A stretch of 64,000 nt of DNA. It comes from Balneolaceae bacterium. Its GTDB lineage: Bacteria > Bacteroidota > Rhodothermia > Balneolales > Balneolaceae. The stretch spans positions 1 to 64,000 of the forward strand of contig VEMX01000048.1 in the NCBI GenBank assembly GCA_009711805.1, in the 5' to 3' direction. The notes under the pieces are model-generated. The model was not told where the DNA came from, did no database searches, and saw only the letters and a list, made by a program, of their open reading frames with translations. Position numbers and translations under genes: made by a program. The number at the start of each line of letters is the position of its first letter. The stretch's first letter is position 1. This document shows, one piece after another, positions 26,283-35,747 of the stretch.

Positions 26283-27115
26283 GAAGGAGAACGCTCAAAT
26301 TTGTCGAATTCGGGCTTCCTTTTTTCGAGAAAGGCATTGCGTCCTTCTTCGGCTTCATCGGTCATATAGGCTAAACGTGTAGCTTCTCCGGCAAATACCT
26401 GCTGGCCTACCATGCCGTCATCAACCATATTAAAAGCAAACTTGATCATCTTAATAGCGGTAGGGCTCTTGGCAAGAATTTCTTGCGCCCATTCATAAGC
26501 CGTATCTTCCAGTTCTTCATGTGGTACAACTTTATTTACCATTCCCATCTCGAAGGCTTCCTGGGCAGAATAATTTGCTCCGAGAAAAAATATTTCACGA
26601 GCTCGTTTCTGCCCAACCTGGCGTGCTAAAAGCGCAGAACCGAAACCTCCGTCAAAACTGGCAACATCTGCATCTGTTTGTTTAAAAATTGCATGTTCTT
26701 TACTGGCAAGGGTCAGGTCGCATACTACATGTAAGCTATGTCCCCCTCCCACAGCCCAGCCAGAAACTACGGCAATAACAACTTTGGGCATAAACCGAAT
26801 GAGCCGCTGGAGTTCCAAAACATTTAACCGAGCAACACCATCGTCAGCTTTGTATCCCTTTTTGTCTCTTACATTTTGATCTCCCCCTGAACAAAAAGCA
26901 TATTTCCCATCTTTGGGAGAAGGTCCTTCTGCTGAAAGTAATATGACTCCAATCTCATTATCTTCTTTGGCATCTGTAAAAGCCTCATACATTTCGAAGA
27001 GTGTTTTTGGACGGAATGCATTTCGTATTTCAGGCCTATTAAAAGCAATACGTGCTACTCCATTACTCTTTTTGTAGGTGATATCTTCGTACGTCTTAAT
27101 AGTTTCCCAATTCAT
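26279..27115 (-). CDS. menB: 1,4-Dihydroxy-2-naphthoyl-CoA synthase MenB
   Basis: This 278-residue crotonase-fold enzyme closes the second ring of the naphthoquinone from o-succinylbenzoyl-CoA. Visible signatures are the oxyanion loop FCSGGDQNVRDKKGY, VVSGWAVGGGHSLHVVCDLTLAS, and the active-site segment QTDADVASFDGGFGSALLARQVGQ. The QTDADV has Asp where the E. coli enzyme has Gly, so by family knowledge this is a type II, bicarbonate-independent MenB (like the mycobacterial one). It is the last gene of menF-menD-menH-menB. Its stop codon lies within the end of a mobile-like repeat. Confidence 0.96.
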   Translation of the reverse strand: MNWETIKTYEDITYKKSNGVARIAFNRPEIRNAFRPKTLFEMYEAFTDAKEDNEIGVILLSAEGPSPKDGKYAFCSGGDQNVRDKKGYKADDGVARLNVLELQRLIRFMPKVVIAVVSGWAVGGGHSLHVVCDLTLASKEHAIFKQTDADVASFDGGFGSALLARQVGQKRAREIFFLGANYSAQEAFEMGMVNKVVPHEELEDTAYEWAQEILAKSPTAIKMIKFAFNMVDDGMVGQQVFAGEATRLAYMTDEAEEGRNAFLEKRKPEFDKFERSPS

Positions 27116-27119
27116 AGTG

Positions 27120-27932
27120 TTATGTATTAGTTAAAAAAGTTTGCAGTGTCTCTGTTACACGCTCTGCCTGATCCAGATGTACCCGGTGTCCGGCATGTTC
27201 TATAAGCGAGAGATCGCTGTTGGGTATTTGTTTGGTCATCAGTTGAGCGATTTGCACAAATTTAGCGTCTTCTTTTCCAGCTATAAGTTGTACAGGAATC
27301 GTGATCTCGTTTAGTTTTTCCTTTACTGAGGGCATGGTTCCGGTTCCAAATCCAAGGAGTGTATTTGCCATCCATAGTGCTTTTTGTTTTTCCTGAATGC
27401 CACTGAGTTTCATAAGTAGCTCCCGGCTGGTATGCCTGGATTTAAAGAGTGGTTTGGACTTCCATTCTTTCAAAAAGCCAGGGAAATTCCCTATAATATG
27501 ATCGGAACGTCTTGCATCCAGGGATTGCCGGGCTTGCCGTTCACTCTCATTCTCAATGCCAAAAGTACTGCTTTCAAGAATCAATCCTCTGTATAAATCC
27601 GGACGGTGCAACATCAGGTGCAGAGCCAATCTTCCGCCCATACTATATCCATAAAGATATAGTGGAATGTGTAGCTGTTCACTGATTAGTTTGGTGAGAT
27701 CGGCTATCTGTTCCCTGGCCGAAAACCGATAGTGAAGTTCGGCTCCTTCAGATTTTCCATGCCCAAGCAGGTCAATAGTTACAGGATTACAGAACTGTTT
27801 AAGAGGGGGGATGAGATGCTCAAAGTTTGTACTGCTTCCCATAAAGCCGTGCAGAAAAACAATATAGGGGAGGTTTGGGTCTTCCTGATGTACCTTGAAA
27901 TAATAAGATATCCCTCTTATACGAATGTTCAT
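27120..27932 (-). CDS. menH: SHCHC synthase MenH (alpha/beta hydrolase)
   Basis: This enzyme removes pyruvate from SEPHCHC to give SHCHC. The 270-residue alpha/beta hydrolase shows the oxyanion motif HGFMGSS, the nucleophile elbow YGYSMGGRLALHL (SMGGR is typical of MenH), the acid in IAGKEDAKF and the catalytic His in EHAGHRVHLDQ. It overlaps menD by 4 bases and precedes menB by 4 bases. Operon context supports MenH over a general esterase. Confidence 0.93.
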   Translation of the reverse strand: MNIRIRGISYYFKVHQEDPNLPYIVFLHGFMGSSTNFEHLIPPLKQFCNPVTIDLLGHGKSEGAELHYRFSAREQIADLTKLISEQLHIPLYLYGYSMGGRLALHLMLHRPDLYRGLILESSTFGIENESERQARQSLDARRSDHIIGNFPGFLKEWKSKPLFKSRHTSRELLMKLSGIQEKQKALWMANTLLGFGTGTMPSVKEKLNEITIPVQLIAGKEDAKFVQIAQLMTKQIPNSDLSLIEHAGHRVHLDQAERVTETLQTFLTNT

Positions 27933-29650
27933 TCTTGTTCACCCAGCGAAAAATTCCAAAGCTGATTACGCAGTATCATCGAATCATCGGCATCTGTCAT
28001 ACATTCAAGAACACTAAGCCCATTTTGTGAAAGTCGTTCTTCGAAAACTTCCTGTAGCTGATCTTGTTTTGATATTAGGGTGTGATGGACTTTATGTGCC
28101 CTGCAAAGTGCCGAAATAGAAGCCTGTTGAGGGGTTTCGAAATAAGTTTCATAATGATCTTTCACCGAATGTACGGGCAACATTCTAAAAATAGTTCCTC
28201 CTCCATTATTCAAAATTACAACTATAAGTGGTTGAGTTACCAAGGCTGCATTTAACAGTGCATTGGAATCATGTAAGAAAGCAATATCCCCTACAAATAG
28301 CACACCGGGTCTGTCTTCAGCAATACTCAAGCCGATGGCAGTAGAAGTAATTCCATCGATACCGGCAGCTCCGCGGTTCACATAGATTTTTTTATCATTA
28401 AAAGTGCCAAAAAGAGATAGATCCCTTACCGGGAATGAATTTGAAAGCATGGTAAAGGCATTTTCAGGAATCAGCGGTGAGAGTTCTGAAAATACAATTC
28501 CATCTGTAAGGGGAGGGGCTGTTTCCAATTGAGTACTTCTGAAATTAGTGAATGCTATCTCAGCTTGCTCCCAACTCTGTATCCATTCTGGACTGGCAGA
28601 ACCAGTAACCTCAGGAATATGAAGGGGTGCATTCAGGCTTATCTGCTTGTCTGAAGAAAGGGAACCATCCGTCCAGCGGTTCGGATTCATAAAACAGATT
28701 TGCATAGCCGAATCGGCTTCTTCCAAGAGCTTGTTAAGCGCCTTGCTTACGGGTTGTTGCCCAAACCGGAGAATCAGATCCGGATTCAGGAGTTCCCGGT
28801 TGGTTTTATTTCTTAAAAACCCGTCAAAGCCTTCAATGGTTTTTGGGGAGGCCGGTATGTTTGATCCTGGTTCGGCTAACAGTGGAGCTCCCAAAACTTC
28901 AGCTAAATCGGAGATAAATGAAGTAGCATCACCAGGGGAGGTAGGTCCTACAATAATAAGGGGGCGTTCTGCAGAAACAAGATCAGACCAAAATGTTTCA
29001 TCCAGTCTGATTTTACCTACTTCCTTTTCATAGACAGAAAAAATACGATTGGCATGTTTCTGGTTCTCAAGCCTGACTTTGTTGAGGTAATCAGTTTCTG
29101 GCTCAAAAGGCTTTCGAAAAGCAAAGTTCAGGTGAGATACTCCTTCTTGGTCTGTAGCGAGCTGGACCGCTTGTTTAGCAGCCAGTTGCAGGCGCGCACG
29201 GCTACCGCTGCTATGATCCGGTTCTCCCGTTTCATGAAAAAAGGCGGTATAATTTCCGAAAAGTTTAAGTTGGTCTATAGTTTGAGAAGCCCCCAGGTTG
29301 CGGTACCTGGGAGGGCGGTCAGCACTGGCAATTATAAGTGGAACACCTGATTGTTTTGCCTCAATCACTGCCGGCAGGTAATTGGCTACAGCTGTTCCGG
29401 AAGTGCACACCAACACAGCGGGTTTAGCCGAAGCTTTTCCGATTCCCAGGGCCGTAAAGGCCGCTGAGCGTTCATCAATTATAATATGATTATTGAAGCC
29501 GGGATGAGAAGCAAAAGCCAGTGTAAGGGGAGTAGAGCGTGATCCGGGAGATATGACAAGGTGTTCAATGCCATGTTCAAACAGTGTGCGTACAAATAAA
29601 GTACTCCAGCTGAAAGCTGAATTCCTGGGATCAATTTCGGGCATATTCAA
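27929..29650 (-). CDS. menD: SEPHCHC synthase MenD
   Basis: This thiamine-diphosphate enzyme joins isochorismate and 2-oxoglutarate. The 573-residue length is typical. Motifs are ISPGSRSTPLTLAFASH near residue 35 and DERSAAFTALGIGKAS with the catalytic Glu. Further on come CTSGTAVANYLPAVIEA, ASADRPPRYRNLGASQTIDQ, and the ThDP/metal segment GDIAFLHDSNALLN with NNGGGTIF near the C-terminus. It overlaps menF by 20 bases, so menF and menD are tightly coupled; an ATG two codons further would also fit. Confidence 0.96.
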   Translation of the reverse strand: MNMPEIDPRNSAFSWSTLFVRTLFEHGIEHLVISPGSRSTPLTLAFASHPGFNNHIIIDERSAAFTALGIGKASAKPAVLVCTSGTAVANYLPAVIEAKQSGVPLIIASADRPPRYRNLGASQTIDQLKLFGNYTAFFHETGEPDHSSGSRARLQLAAKQAVQLATDQEGVSHLNFAFRKPFEPETDYLNKVRLENQKHANRIFSVYEKEVGKIRLDETFWSDLVSAERPLIIVGPTSPGDATSFISDLAEVLGAPLLAEPGSNIPASPKTIEGFDGFLRNKTNRELLNPDLILRFGQQPVSKALNKLLEEADSAMQICFMNPNRWTDGSLSSDKQISLNAPLHIPEVTGSASPEWIQSWEQAEIAFTNFRSTQLETAPPLTDGIVFSELSPLIPENAFTMLSNSFPVRDLSLFGTFNDKKIYVNRGAAGIDGITSTAIGLSIAEDRPGVLFVGDIAFLHDSNALLNAALVTQPLIVVILNNGGGTIFRMLPVHSVKDHYETYFETPQQASISALCRAHKVHHTLISKQDQLQEVFEERLSQNGLSVLECMTDADDSMILRNQLWNFSLGEQE

Positions 29651-31100
29651 GTGCAGTTAGCATTGGAATGAATTTTAGATTCGTCTCTTCCCATTCTTTT
29701 TGAGGGTCAGAATCTCTGACAATACCACATCCTGCAAAGAAACACACTTCTTCTTTTTTGATTAATCCACTGCGTATAGCAACGGCAAACTCACCTTCAC
29801 CGTGGGCATTAATCCAGCCAATAGGAGCGGCATACCAGCCTCGGTCAAAATGTTCGAGTTTATGAATGAAAGGAACCGCTTGTTCACGTGGATATCCGCC
29901 AACAGCAGGGGTAGGGTGCAGCTTGGCTAATACCTCAGTCCTGGAAACGTCATCCCTGATTTTAGCCCTGACGGGAGTATATAAATGCTGAACGTTTGAC
30001 AGTTTTTTGATTTTGGGTTTCTCGGGATGCTCAAGTACTTCAGAAAAACGATTCAGATTTTCCTCAATAGCATCCAATACAAAAGAATGTTCGCTTAAAT
30101 CCTTTTTACTGTGTAGCAGCTCATGCTCAAGTACGGCATCTTCCGAAGCTGTTTTCCCCCGCGAAATGCTTCCTGCAAGTCCTTCAGTAAAAACAAGTCT
30201 CTTTTTAAATGATGCCAGACGTTCCGGTGTACAACCGATAAAGCTTGATTCTGCATTCTGTCGGATTAGAAAAGAAAAGCAGTCCGGGTATTGATGACGG
30301 AGATTATTTAAAATATGAGTATCGGAAACAGGTTGGTTTAGTTTTACTTTAAGCTGACGGGCCAGTACTACTTTTTTAAACTCTCCCGATTTAATGAGAT
30401 CTGTGGCATTTTCTATAGCGTCAGTCCATTGCTTATTTTCAAGGGAATAGGCATCGGGAACATTTACATCGGTTTTCCATGATTTTTTTGCAGGAATGGA
30501 ATATGATCCTGCTTTACATACTTCTTCAAGTTCATTTAAAGTGGTCAGGAAACGGTTATAAATTTCCTGTATGCTTCCTGAAGGAGTAATTCCCTTGGTT
30601 ATCGTGAGGACCGTAAAACGACCTTCTCTTACAATGGTCCATTCGGGAAGGGTAAAAGAACCTGCCCCAAATTCTCTCCAGGCGTCCCCAATATTATGAT
30701 CAAAAAATGAAAAACCTCCCAATAAGTGTACCGTAGCCAGGTGGTGTTGAAGACTGCTTACATGCTGTACCCGGCTCAGAAGTTCTTTTCCTTTCGACGA
30801 GCTTTCTTTGAAGCGCCCGGAACCAGTAGATTGTATTCTTTCAAGGGTACCGGCAGCGGCTATAGCAAATTTATCGGATGGCTTTTCCCAGTAATATTGG
30901 AAAGCATGGGTTTGCCCATGTTGCTCTAATACGGCCAGAGGATCAACTTCGGTGATACTGATGGAACAGGAGAGGTAGCGATCTTGCTGTTCTTTGGGAG
31001 ATATTCTGAATGCAGTAATTGCCTGAGATAATTCTGCAGGAGTGATCTGCTGCTCAAAGCAATCTGCAAGCTGATTGAAAAGTGGAATGGCCGCGTCCAT
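29631..31100 (-). CDS. menF: Isochorismate synthase MenF
   Basis: This 489-residue enzyme isomerises chorismate to isochorismate, the entry step of the classical menaquinone route. The chorismate-binding domain fills the C-terminal half: FKKVVLARQLKV, FIGCTPERLASF, the EGLAGSISRGKTASED segment, HSFVLDAIEENL, LHPTPAVGG, and FDRGWYAAPIGW with FAVAIRSGLI. It is the first gene of the menFDHB operon. The N-terminal third is variable, as in the family. It might also be annotated as DhbC/EntC-type, but the operon decides for MenF. Confidence 0.95.
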   Translation of the reverse strand: MDAAIPLFNQLADCFEQQITPAELSQAITAFRISPKEQQDRYLSCSISITEVDPLAVLEQHGQTHAFQYYWEKPSDKFAIAAAGTLERIQSTGSGRFKESSSKGKELLSRVQHVSSLQHHLATVHLLGGFSFFDHNIGDAWREFGAGSFTLPEWTIVREGRFTVLTITKGITPSGSIQEIYNRFLTTLNELEEVCKAGSYSIPAKKSWKTDVNVPDAYSLENKQWTDAIENATDLIKSGEFKKVVLARQLKVKLNQPVSDTHILNNLRHQYPDCFSFLIRQNAESSFIGCTPERLASFKKRLVFTEGLAGSISRGKTASEDAVLEHELLHSKKDLSEHSFVLDAIEENLNRFSEVLEHPEKPKIKKLSNVQHLYTPVRAKIRDDVSRTEVLAKLHPTPAVGGYPREQAVPFIHKLEHFDRGWYAAPIGWINAHGEGEFAVAIRSGLIKKEEVCFFAGCGIVRDSDPQKEWEETNLKFIPMLTALEYARN

Positions 31101-31191
31101 ATTTATAAGTGATTTTAACTTTCAATATAAATTGAAAATACAAAATATTAAAACAAATATGGATTCTTAGTTATTGAAAACTGTAGGGAGA

Positions 31192-31467
31192 CTATTCGGC
31201 GTCGTCGTCTTGTCCTGTAGCGTAAGGATTTTCGATACCGTATTCGGTGGGATTGTACTCTGCCAGCTTAAAAAAGTAATTCCAGGCATCTTCACTTTTA
31301 CCGTTGTCATCAACCCAGGTCGGGTGGCTTTGTTTAATCAGTCCTACCACTCGCTTGGCATAGACAATGCGTTCTTTGGTGTCCTCTATGCGGGGTAATG
31401 CCGCAATCATAAGATCAAGGTTGTAACCGCAATCAAAGTCTTTAGGTTTTTTCTGGTGTATAAACAT
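31192..31467 (-). CDS. Small conserved-looking protein, possibly DUF4290-related
   Basis: This 91-residue protein has no signal peptide or TM segment. The segments YNLDLMIAALPRIEDTKERIVYAKRVVGLIK and WNYFFKLAEYNP recall the beginning of the Bacteroidota DUF4290 family, which is longer; the assignment is weak. The end is acidic (GQDDDAE). It is transcribed in the same direction as and downstream of the menF start region, but menF reads away from it, so it is a separate unit. Confidence 0.55.
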   Translation of the reverse strand: MFIHQKKPKDFDCGYNLDLMIAALPRIEDTKERIVYAKRVVGLIKQSHPTWVDDNGKSEDAWNYFFKLAEYNPTEYGIENPYATGQDDDAE

Positions 31468-31625
31468 AGGTGAATTTTGATTTGTTGATGCAAAGATAAG
31501 TTTAATACTGCTAAGCCAAAACTGAATTTTGGAATTCCTATAATCAGAAGCGCGAATATCCCTGTTATGAATTGCGAGCTTACAGGAAGATAGATTTAAT
31601 TAGTGTCAGTCGCCGAATTATTTCT

Positions 31626-31633
31626 TAATTTTG
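31626..31633 (+). promoter_or_regulatory. Candidate -7 box TAATTTTG
   Basis: An exact match to the Bacteroidota -7 consensus TAnnTTTG lies 38 bases before the ATG of the cystathionine beta-synthase-like gene. No convincing -33 TTTG is seen, so this is a candidate only. Confidence 0.4.
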
Positions 31634-31671
31634 GGATCTATAGATTTAAACTATTTAAGAAATATTAGTTC

Positions 31672-32658
31672 ATGTATAATACATCCATTCTGGAAACAAT
31701 AGGGAATACCCCACTTGTACAGCTTAATAAAGTAACAGGGGGAAGTAAAGGAACCCTATTAGCCAAGGTTGAATATTTCAATCCCGGGAATAGCATTAAA
31801 GACCGGATTGCAATTAAGATGATTGACGATGCTGAGGAAAAAGGGCTTTTGAAACCCGGGGGCACCATTATTGAGGGAACTTCCGGAAACACGGGAATGG
31901 GGCTGGCTCTTGTAGCTGTATCCAGAGGGTATAAATGTATTTTTACTACTACCGACAAACAGAGTAAGGCAAAAATAGACATTTTAAAGGGACTGGGAGC
32001 TGAGGTTATAATATGTCCAACCAATGTGGATGCAGAACATCCCGACAGTTATTATTCGGTCGCAAAGAGACTCAGTGGGGAAATTGAAAATTCCTACTAC
32101 CCCAATCAGTATGACAATGAGAACAACAGCTTGGCGCATTATGAGACTACCGGCCCTGAAATTTGGAAACAAACCAAAGGCAAGATCACCCATTATGTGG
32201 CTGGTATGGGAACGGGGGGAACAATTTCGGGAGTAGGAAGATATCTGAAAGAGCAAAACCCAAATGTTAAGGTGATTGGCATCGATAGTGTTGGCTCTGT
32301 ATATAAGAAGTATTTTGAGACCGGAGAGTTCGATAAGAATGAGATACAACCTTATATGACGGAAGGTATAGGCGAAGATATTATTCCCGGGGCTATTAAC
32401 TTCGATTATATTGATGAAGTAGTGCAGGTGAATGACAAAGAATCGGCACTAACAACACGCCGGCTGGCTAAAGAAGATGGGCTGTTTGTGGGCTGGTCGT
32501 GTGGAGCAGCTGTGAAAGGAGCTTTGAATTATATTCAGGAAAATCCTTTAACAGAGAATGATATAATGGTTATTATTATGCCGGATAGCGGAACTCGCTA
32601 TATATCCAAGATTTATAATGATGAATGGATGAAGGAAAACGGATTTTTAGAAGAATAA
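31672..32658 (+). CDS. PLP-dependent cystathionine beta-synthase-like enzyme
   Basis: This 328-residue fold type II PLP enzyme of the cysteine synthase/cystathionine beta-synthase family has the PLP Lys in NPGNSIKDR (Lys43), the phosphate loop EGTSGNTGMGLAL near 70, the GMGTGGTISGVGRYLK glycine loop near 178, and the substrate region GWSCGAAVKGAL. The stretch PTNVDAEHPDSYYSVAKRL with YYPNQYDNENNSLAHYETTGPEIW matches the CBS subgroup better than CysK. It lacks the C-terminal Bateman domain of many CBS enzymes. It likely condenses serine and homocysteine, or forms cysteine. The DUF3467 gene follows after 10 bases. Confidence 0.87.
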   Translation: MYNTSILETIGNTPLVQLNKVTGGSKGTLLAKVEYFNPGNSIKDRIAIKMIDDAEEKGLLKPGGTIIEGTSGNTGMGLALVAVSRGYKCIFTTTDKQSKAKIDILKGLGAEVIICPTNVDAEHPDSYYSVAKRLSGEIENSYYPNQYDNENNSLAHYETTGPEIWKQTKGKITHYVAGMGTGGTISGVGRYLKEQNPNVKVIGIDSVGSVYKKYFETGEFDKNEIQPYMTEGIGEDIIPGAINFDYIDEVVQVNDKESALTTRRLAKEDGLFVGWSCGAAVKGALNYIQENPLTENDIMVIIMPDSGTRYISKIYNDEWMKENGFLEE

Positions 32659-32668
32659 GTAAGAGGTA

Positions 32669-32989
32669 ATGATGGAAAAAAAAGATCAGACAATGAATTC
32701 TGGCCAAATGGAAATTGAATTAAAGGAAGATGAGGCCACCGGCACATATGCCAACCTGGTTATGATTACACATTCACCTTCTGAATTTATTCTCGATTTT
32801 ATAGCAGTAATGCCGGGGGTTCCCAAAGCCAAAGTTGTTAAACGAATGATATTGACTCCGGATCATGCAAAGAGATTGGCGGATGCACTCAGCGAAAACG
32901 TGCAAAAATATGAAAGTGAGCATGGGACGATCAACGGAAAACAGAAAGTAGACTTTCCAATGTATAGAGGGCCCGAGGCTAAGGCGTAA
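32669..32989 (+). CDS. DUF3467 protein
   Basis: This 106-residue soluble protein matches DUF3467. The family core is visible as TYANLVMITHSPSEFILDFIAVMPGVPKAKVVKRMILTPDHAKRLADALSENV. A ribosome site AGAGG precedes the ATG. Function is unknown. It is probably cotranscribed with the CBS-like gene 10 bases upstream. It converges on the LptG-like gene, with 14 bases between the stops. Confidence 0.9.
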   Translation: MMEKKDQTMNSGQMEIELKEDEATGTYANLVMITHSPSEFILDFIAVMPGVPKAKVVKRMILTPDHAKRLADALSENVQKYESEHGTINGKQKVDFPMYRGPEAKA

Positions 32990-33003
32990 GAGCGCTTAAA
33001 TGC

Positions 33004-34086
33004 CTATTTTTTTGCTGAAATTAACAGTCCAATACCTACAATGAAAAAGAAGATGTGAGATATGGTGGCCGCTACAGAAGGCGGGAGTGCATTATAATAG
33101 CCAAAAGGCTCTATAATCTTCATAAGGGCAAGGTATAGAAAACTGATGGTGAGCCCGGCAGCCAGATAGATTCCTTTGCCACCCCTTCGCCGTACGGATG
33201 CAAAGGCAAAGCCAATAACGGTGACTACAATGATGGAAAGGGGGTATACCATCCGCCCCATCAACTGTACCTTGGGTATGCCAATGCCACCGGCCCCGCT
33301 GCGTTTTATAGATTCTATATAATCGAGAGCCTCGGGATAGGTCAGTTGATAAATATCGGAAGTGGTTCGTGCTAAATCTCTGGGGTAGAGATTTAAGGTT
33401 GTGTCTTTGGAGGAGTACTTAAACTCCTGGTATCCAGATTCATCGTAATATCGCTCTGTAATATTTTCCATTTTCCAAAGCTGGGATTCTTCATCCCATT
33501 TCATATTGGCTGCCAGGATGGTTTTGATTACTTCGTTGCCATTAAACTGAATCAGGTAAACACGATAAGCAATGTGTTGATTTTTATCGAAGTAGTTAAT
33601 TCTTAATTTTGTATCAGGAGCAGGTTGCCGGTAGATATCACTTCGGTCAAGGCTCTCTGATTTATCTTTTATATATCGCTCTTCAAATGCAATGCGCTCT
33701 TCATTAGCATTTGGTATGACGTATGCATCCAATATACTGACGGTACCCGCACATAAAACAGCAAAAACAAGATAGGGTACAATGAGGCGGTACAAGCTTA
33801 CACCGGCGGCTTTTAATGCCGTGATTTCAAGCCGCTCGGTTAATTGTCCGGTCAAAAACAGGCAAGCTGTAAAAACGGCTACAGGTATCACTAATCGAAT
33901 CATTTCAGGAATATAATTCAGATAGTAGTTTCTGAATATCTCAGCCATAGTGGCTCCCTGATCAGCAAAATTATCACTGTTTTCCGAAAAATCTATCATG
34001 ATAAATATGAAGATTAGTATAAGCAGTACAAAGACTGTAATCCCCAATAACCTTAAAAAGATATATCGATCGAAGTGTTTAGGCAC
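33004..34086 (-). CDS. LptF/LptG family permease (shorter partner)
   Basis: This 360-residue protein belongs to the YjgP/YjgQ (LptF/LptG) family, the membrane part of the LptB2FG exporter that extracts lipopolysaccharide from the inner membrane. Three N-terminal helices (about 10-30, 55-80 and 95-115) and three C-terminal helices (about 275-355) enclose a beta-jellyroll-type periplasmic domain with YPRDLARTTSDIYQLTYPEALDYI. The family motif ERLEITALKAAGVSLYRLI is seen near residue 85-103. It overlaps the upstream permease gene by 8 bases. No LptB gene is nearby. Which of the two is LptF or LptG cannot be settled from sequence alone. Confidence 0.9.
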   Translation of the reverse strand: MPKHFDRYIFLRLLGITVFVLLILIFIFIMIDFSENSDNFADQGATMAEIFRNYYLNYIPEMIRLVIPVAVFTACLFLTGQLTERLEITALKAAGVSLYRLIVPYLVFAVLCAGTVSILDAYVIPNANEERIAFEERYIKDKSESLDRSDIYRQPAPDTKLRINYFDKNQHIAYRVYLIQFNGNEVIKTILAANMKWDEESQLWKMENITERYYDESGYQEFKYSSKDTTLNLYPRDLARTTSDIYQLTYPEALDYIESIKRSGAGGIGIPKVQLMGRMVYPLSIIVVTVIGFAFASVRRRGGKGIYLAAGLTISFLYLALMKIIEPFGYYNALPPSVAATISHIFFFIVGIGLLISAKK

Positions 34087-35524
34087 GTTTGGTAAATAGT
34101 TTGGTGATTTTATAATCGGTGGTAATGTGGATAATCAGGTAGATACCTATTGTTGACAGCAAGATGTTGAAGGTCCACATGGCTGAAAATGGAGATATAT
34201 ACAAGCGGTCAGCTAATTTTTCACCTTGAATCAAGGCTACCCAGTAGAAGGTAAGAACCACAGCGCTTACTAATGCGGCAACTCCAAAATTTCCACTTTT
34301 AACCATAATACCTACAGGGGCGCCGAACAGGATAAAGGCAATACATGCAAAGGGGATAGAGAGTTTTTTATGCACTTCTACCAAAAAGCGACTAATTCTT
34401 TTTTTCCGCCATTCAATGTTCGATATCGTATTTTCCAAAGAGGATTTATAGGTTTTTAGTTTTCGAACTGATTCATCAATAAAAGAATGCTGCAACTCAG
34501 GATCATCAAAACTGTTGGGTAGCATATATTGGCTTTCAATAGCTTGTTTTTTTACAGTCGTTTCACCGCCTGCTCTTTCTTCTTCTCGTGCTATTCGTTC
34601 TCTAAAGAGAGGTATGTCTGATGGGTACTCTTCAGCCGGTAATAAACGCTCAGTTACCGCGAGTTTATTTTTGAGTTTTGATATTTCTTTTCTCAACGAA
34701 TCAACCACTACCAACATAGCCTGGGCACTCATGGTTCGTTCACTTCTGTTTCGTTCACTCGGGTCCGACCGGAAAAACGACATATCAGACAAGTCCATTG
34801 TCATGGTATATTTTTGGAAGTTCATTCGCTGTACAATATTAGAAACACCACGCCGGTTGCCCTGATGTTCAAGAATACTTCCCTGAAAAAGATGGAGCGT
34901 TAAGGCCTGACTTCCATTGCTTTCAAGAAATCCTTTTTCGGCTTTTATATATGCGCGGTTTCTTTGTTGGGTAGGTTCCTGAAATACTGTAACATTGTAG
35001 AGGCTGTCAGTCTCTTTGTTAATGTGGTCTACTAAAAAAGTATAACCTTCTATACCATCATAAAATACATTTGGGTTAAGGTCGAAACCTGGCTTCTTTA
35101 GACGAATATCAATGAAAAGAGATCGGGCTTTTTGGTTGGCTTCGGGAAGAACACTGTTAGAGAACCAGGCCAAAACCACACAAAGTATTACAGAAGCGAA
35201 GAGAACAGGTACAATCACTTTTAAAGGATTTATGCCGGAAGCCCTGAGAGCAGTAAGCTCATTCAATTCCGAAAAACGCCCAAATGCCATAAGTGTTCCC
35301 ACCATTACCGCCATGGGAGCAGCAAGCACCACCATGTATGAAAGATTGGTAATAATAAGATCGACAATCACAATAAAAGGAATGTCTTTGCCAATGAGTT
35401 TGTCGATGTGGAGTATCAAAAACTGCATTAACAGCAAGAACATGAGTGTTAGAAAGCAAAACAAAAAAGGTCCAACATGCCTTTTTAGGAGGTCTAATTG
35501 CAATTTATTAATCAAAAAACTCAA
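34079..35524 (-). CDS. LptF/LptG family permease with enlarged periplasmic domain
   Basis: This 481-residue LptF/LptG family permease is first in the two-gene operon. The motif FSELNELTALRASGINPLKVIVP (about 86-108) is the family hallmark. Compared with its 360-residue partner it carries an extra helical, coiled-coil-like segment of about 120 residues (roughly 255-375, with VVDSLRKEISKLKNKLAV and LKTYKSSLENTISNIEWRKKRIS) before the last membrane helices. The pair should work together in LPS transport with an LptB encoded elsewhere. It is divergent from sprA. Confidence 0.9.
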   Translation of the reverse strand: MSFLINKLQLDLLKRHVGPFLFCFLTLMFLLLMQFLILHIDKLIGKDIPFIVIVDLIITNLSYMVVLAAPMAVMVGTLMAFGRFSELNELTALRASGINPLKVIVPVLFASVILCVVLAWFSNSVLPEANQKARSLFIDIRLKKPGFDLNPNVFYDGIEGYTFLVDHINKETDSLYNVTVFQEPTQQRNRAYIKAEKGFLESNGSQALTLHLFQGSILEHQGNRRGVSNIVQRMNFQKYTMTMDLSDMSFFRSDPSERNRSERTMSAQAMLVVVDSLRKEISKLKNKLAVTERLLPAEEYPSDIPLFRERIAREEERAGGETTVKKQAIESQYMLPNSFDDPELQHSFIDESVRKLKTYKSSLENTISNIEWRKKRISRFLVEVHKKLSIPFACIAFILFGAPVGIMVKSGNFGVAALVSAVVLTFYWVALIQGEKLADRLYISPFSAMWTFNILLSTIGIYLIIHITTDYKITKLFTKRA

Positions 35525-35747
35525 TAGAATTGTTTTAGGGATTACACTTTTTGAGTGTGGTGTTCGTAAATAATAGGAATTTTCTACCTTATTTAAAGGA
35601 AGAAGTAGTTATTTATACTTTCAAGAAACACAAATATATGGTATTATCGGTCGCACCCAATTTTATAATCCATCATTAATCAGACTGATAGCCTATCGCA
35701 TAACGCTACATAATTTTTAAGCTATAACCGAGCAGCAAGAAAAACCG

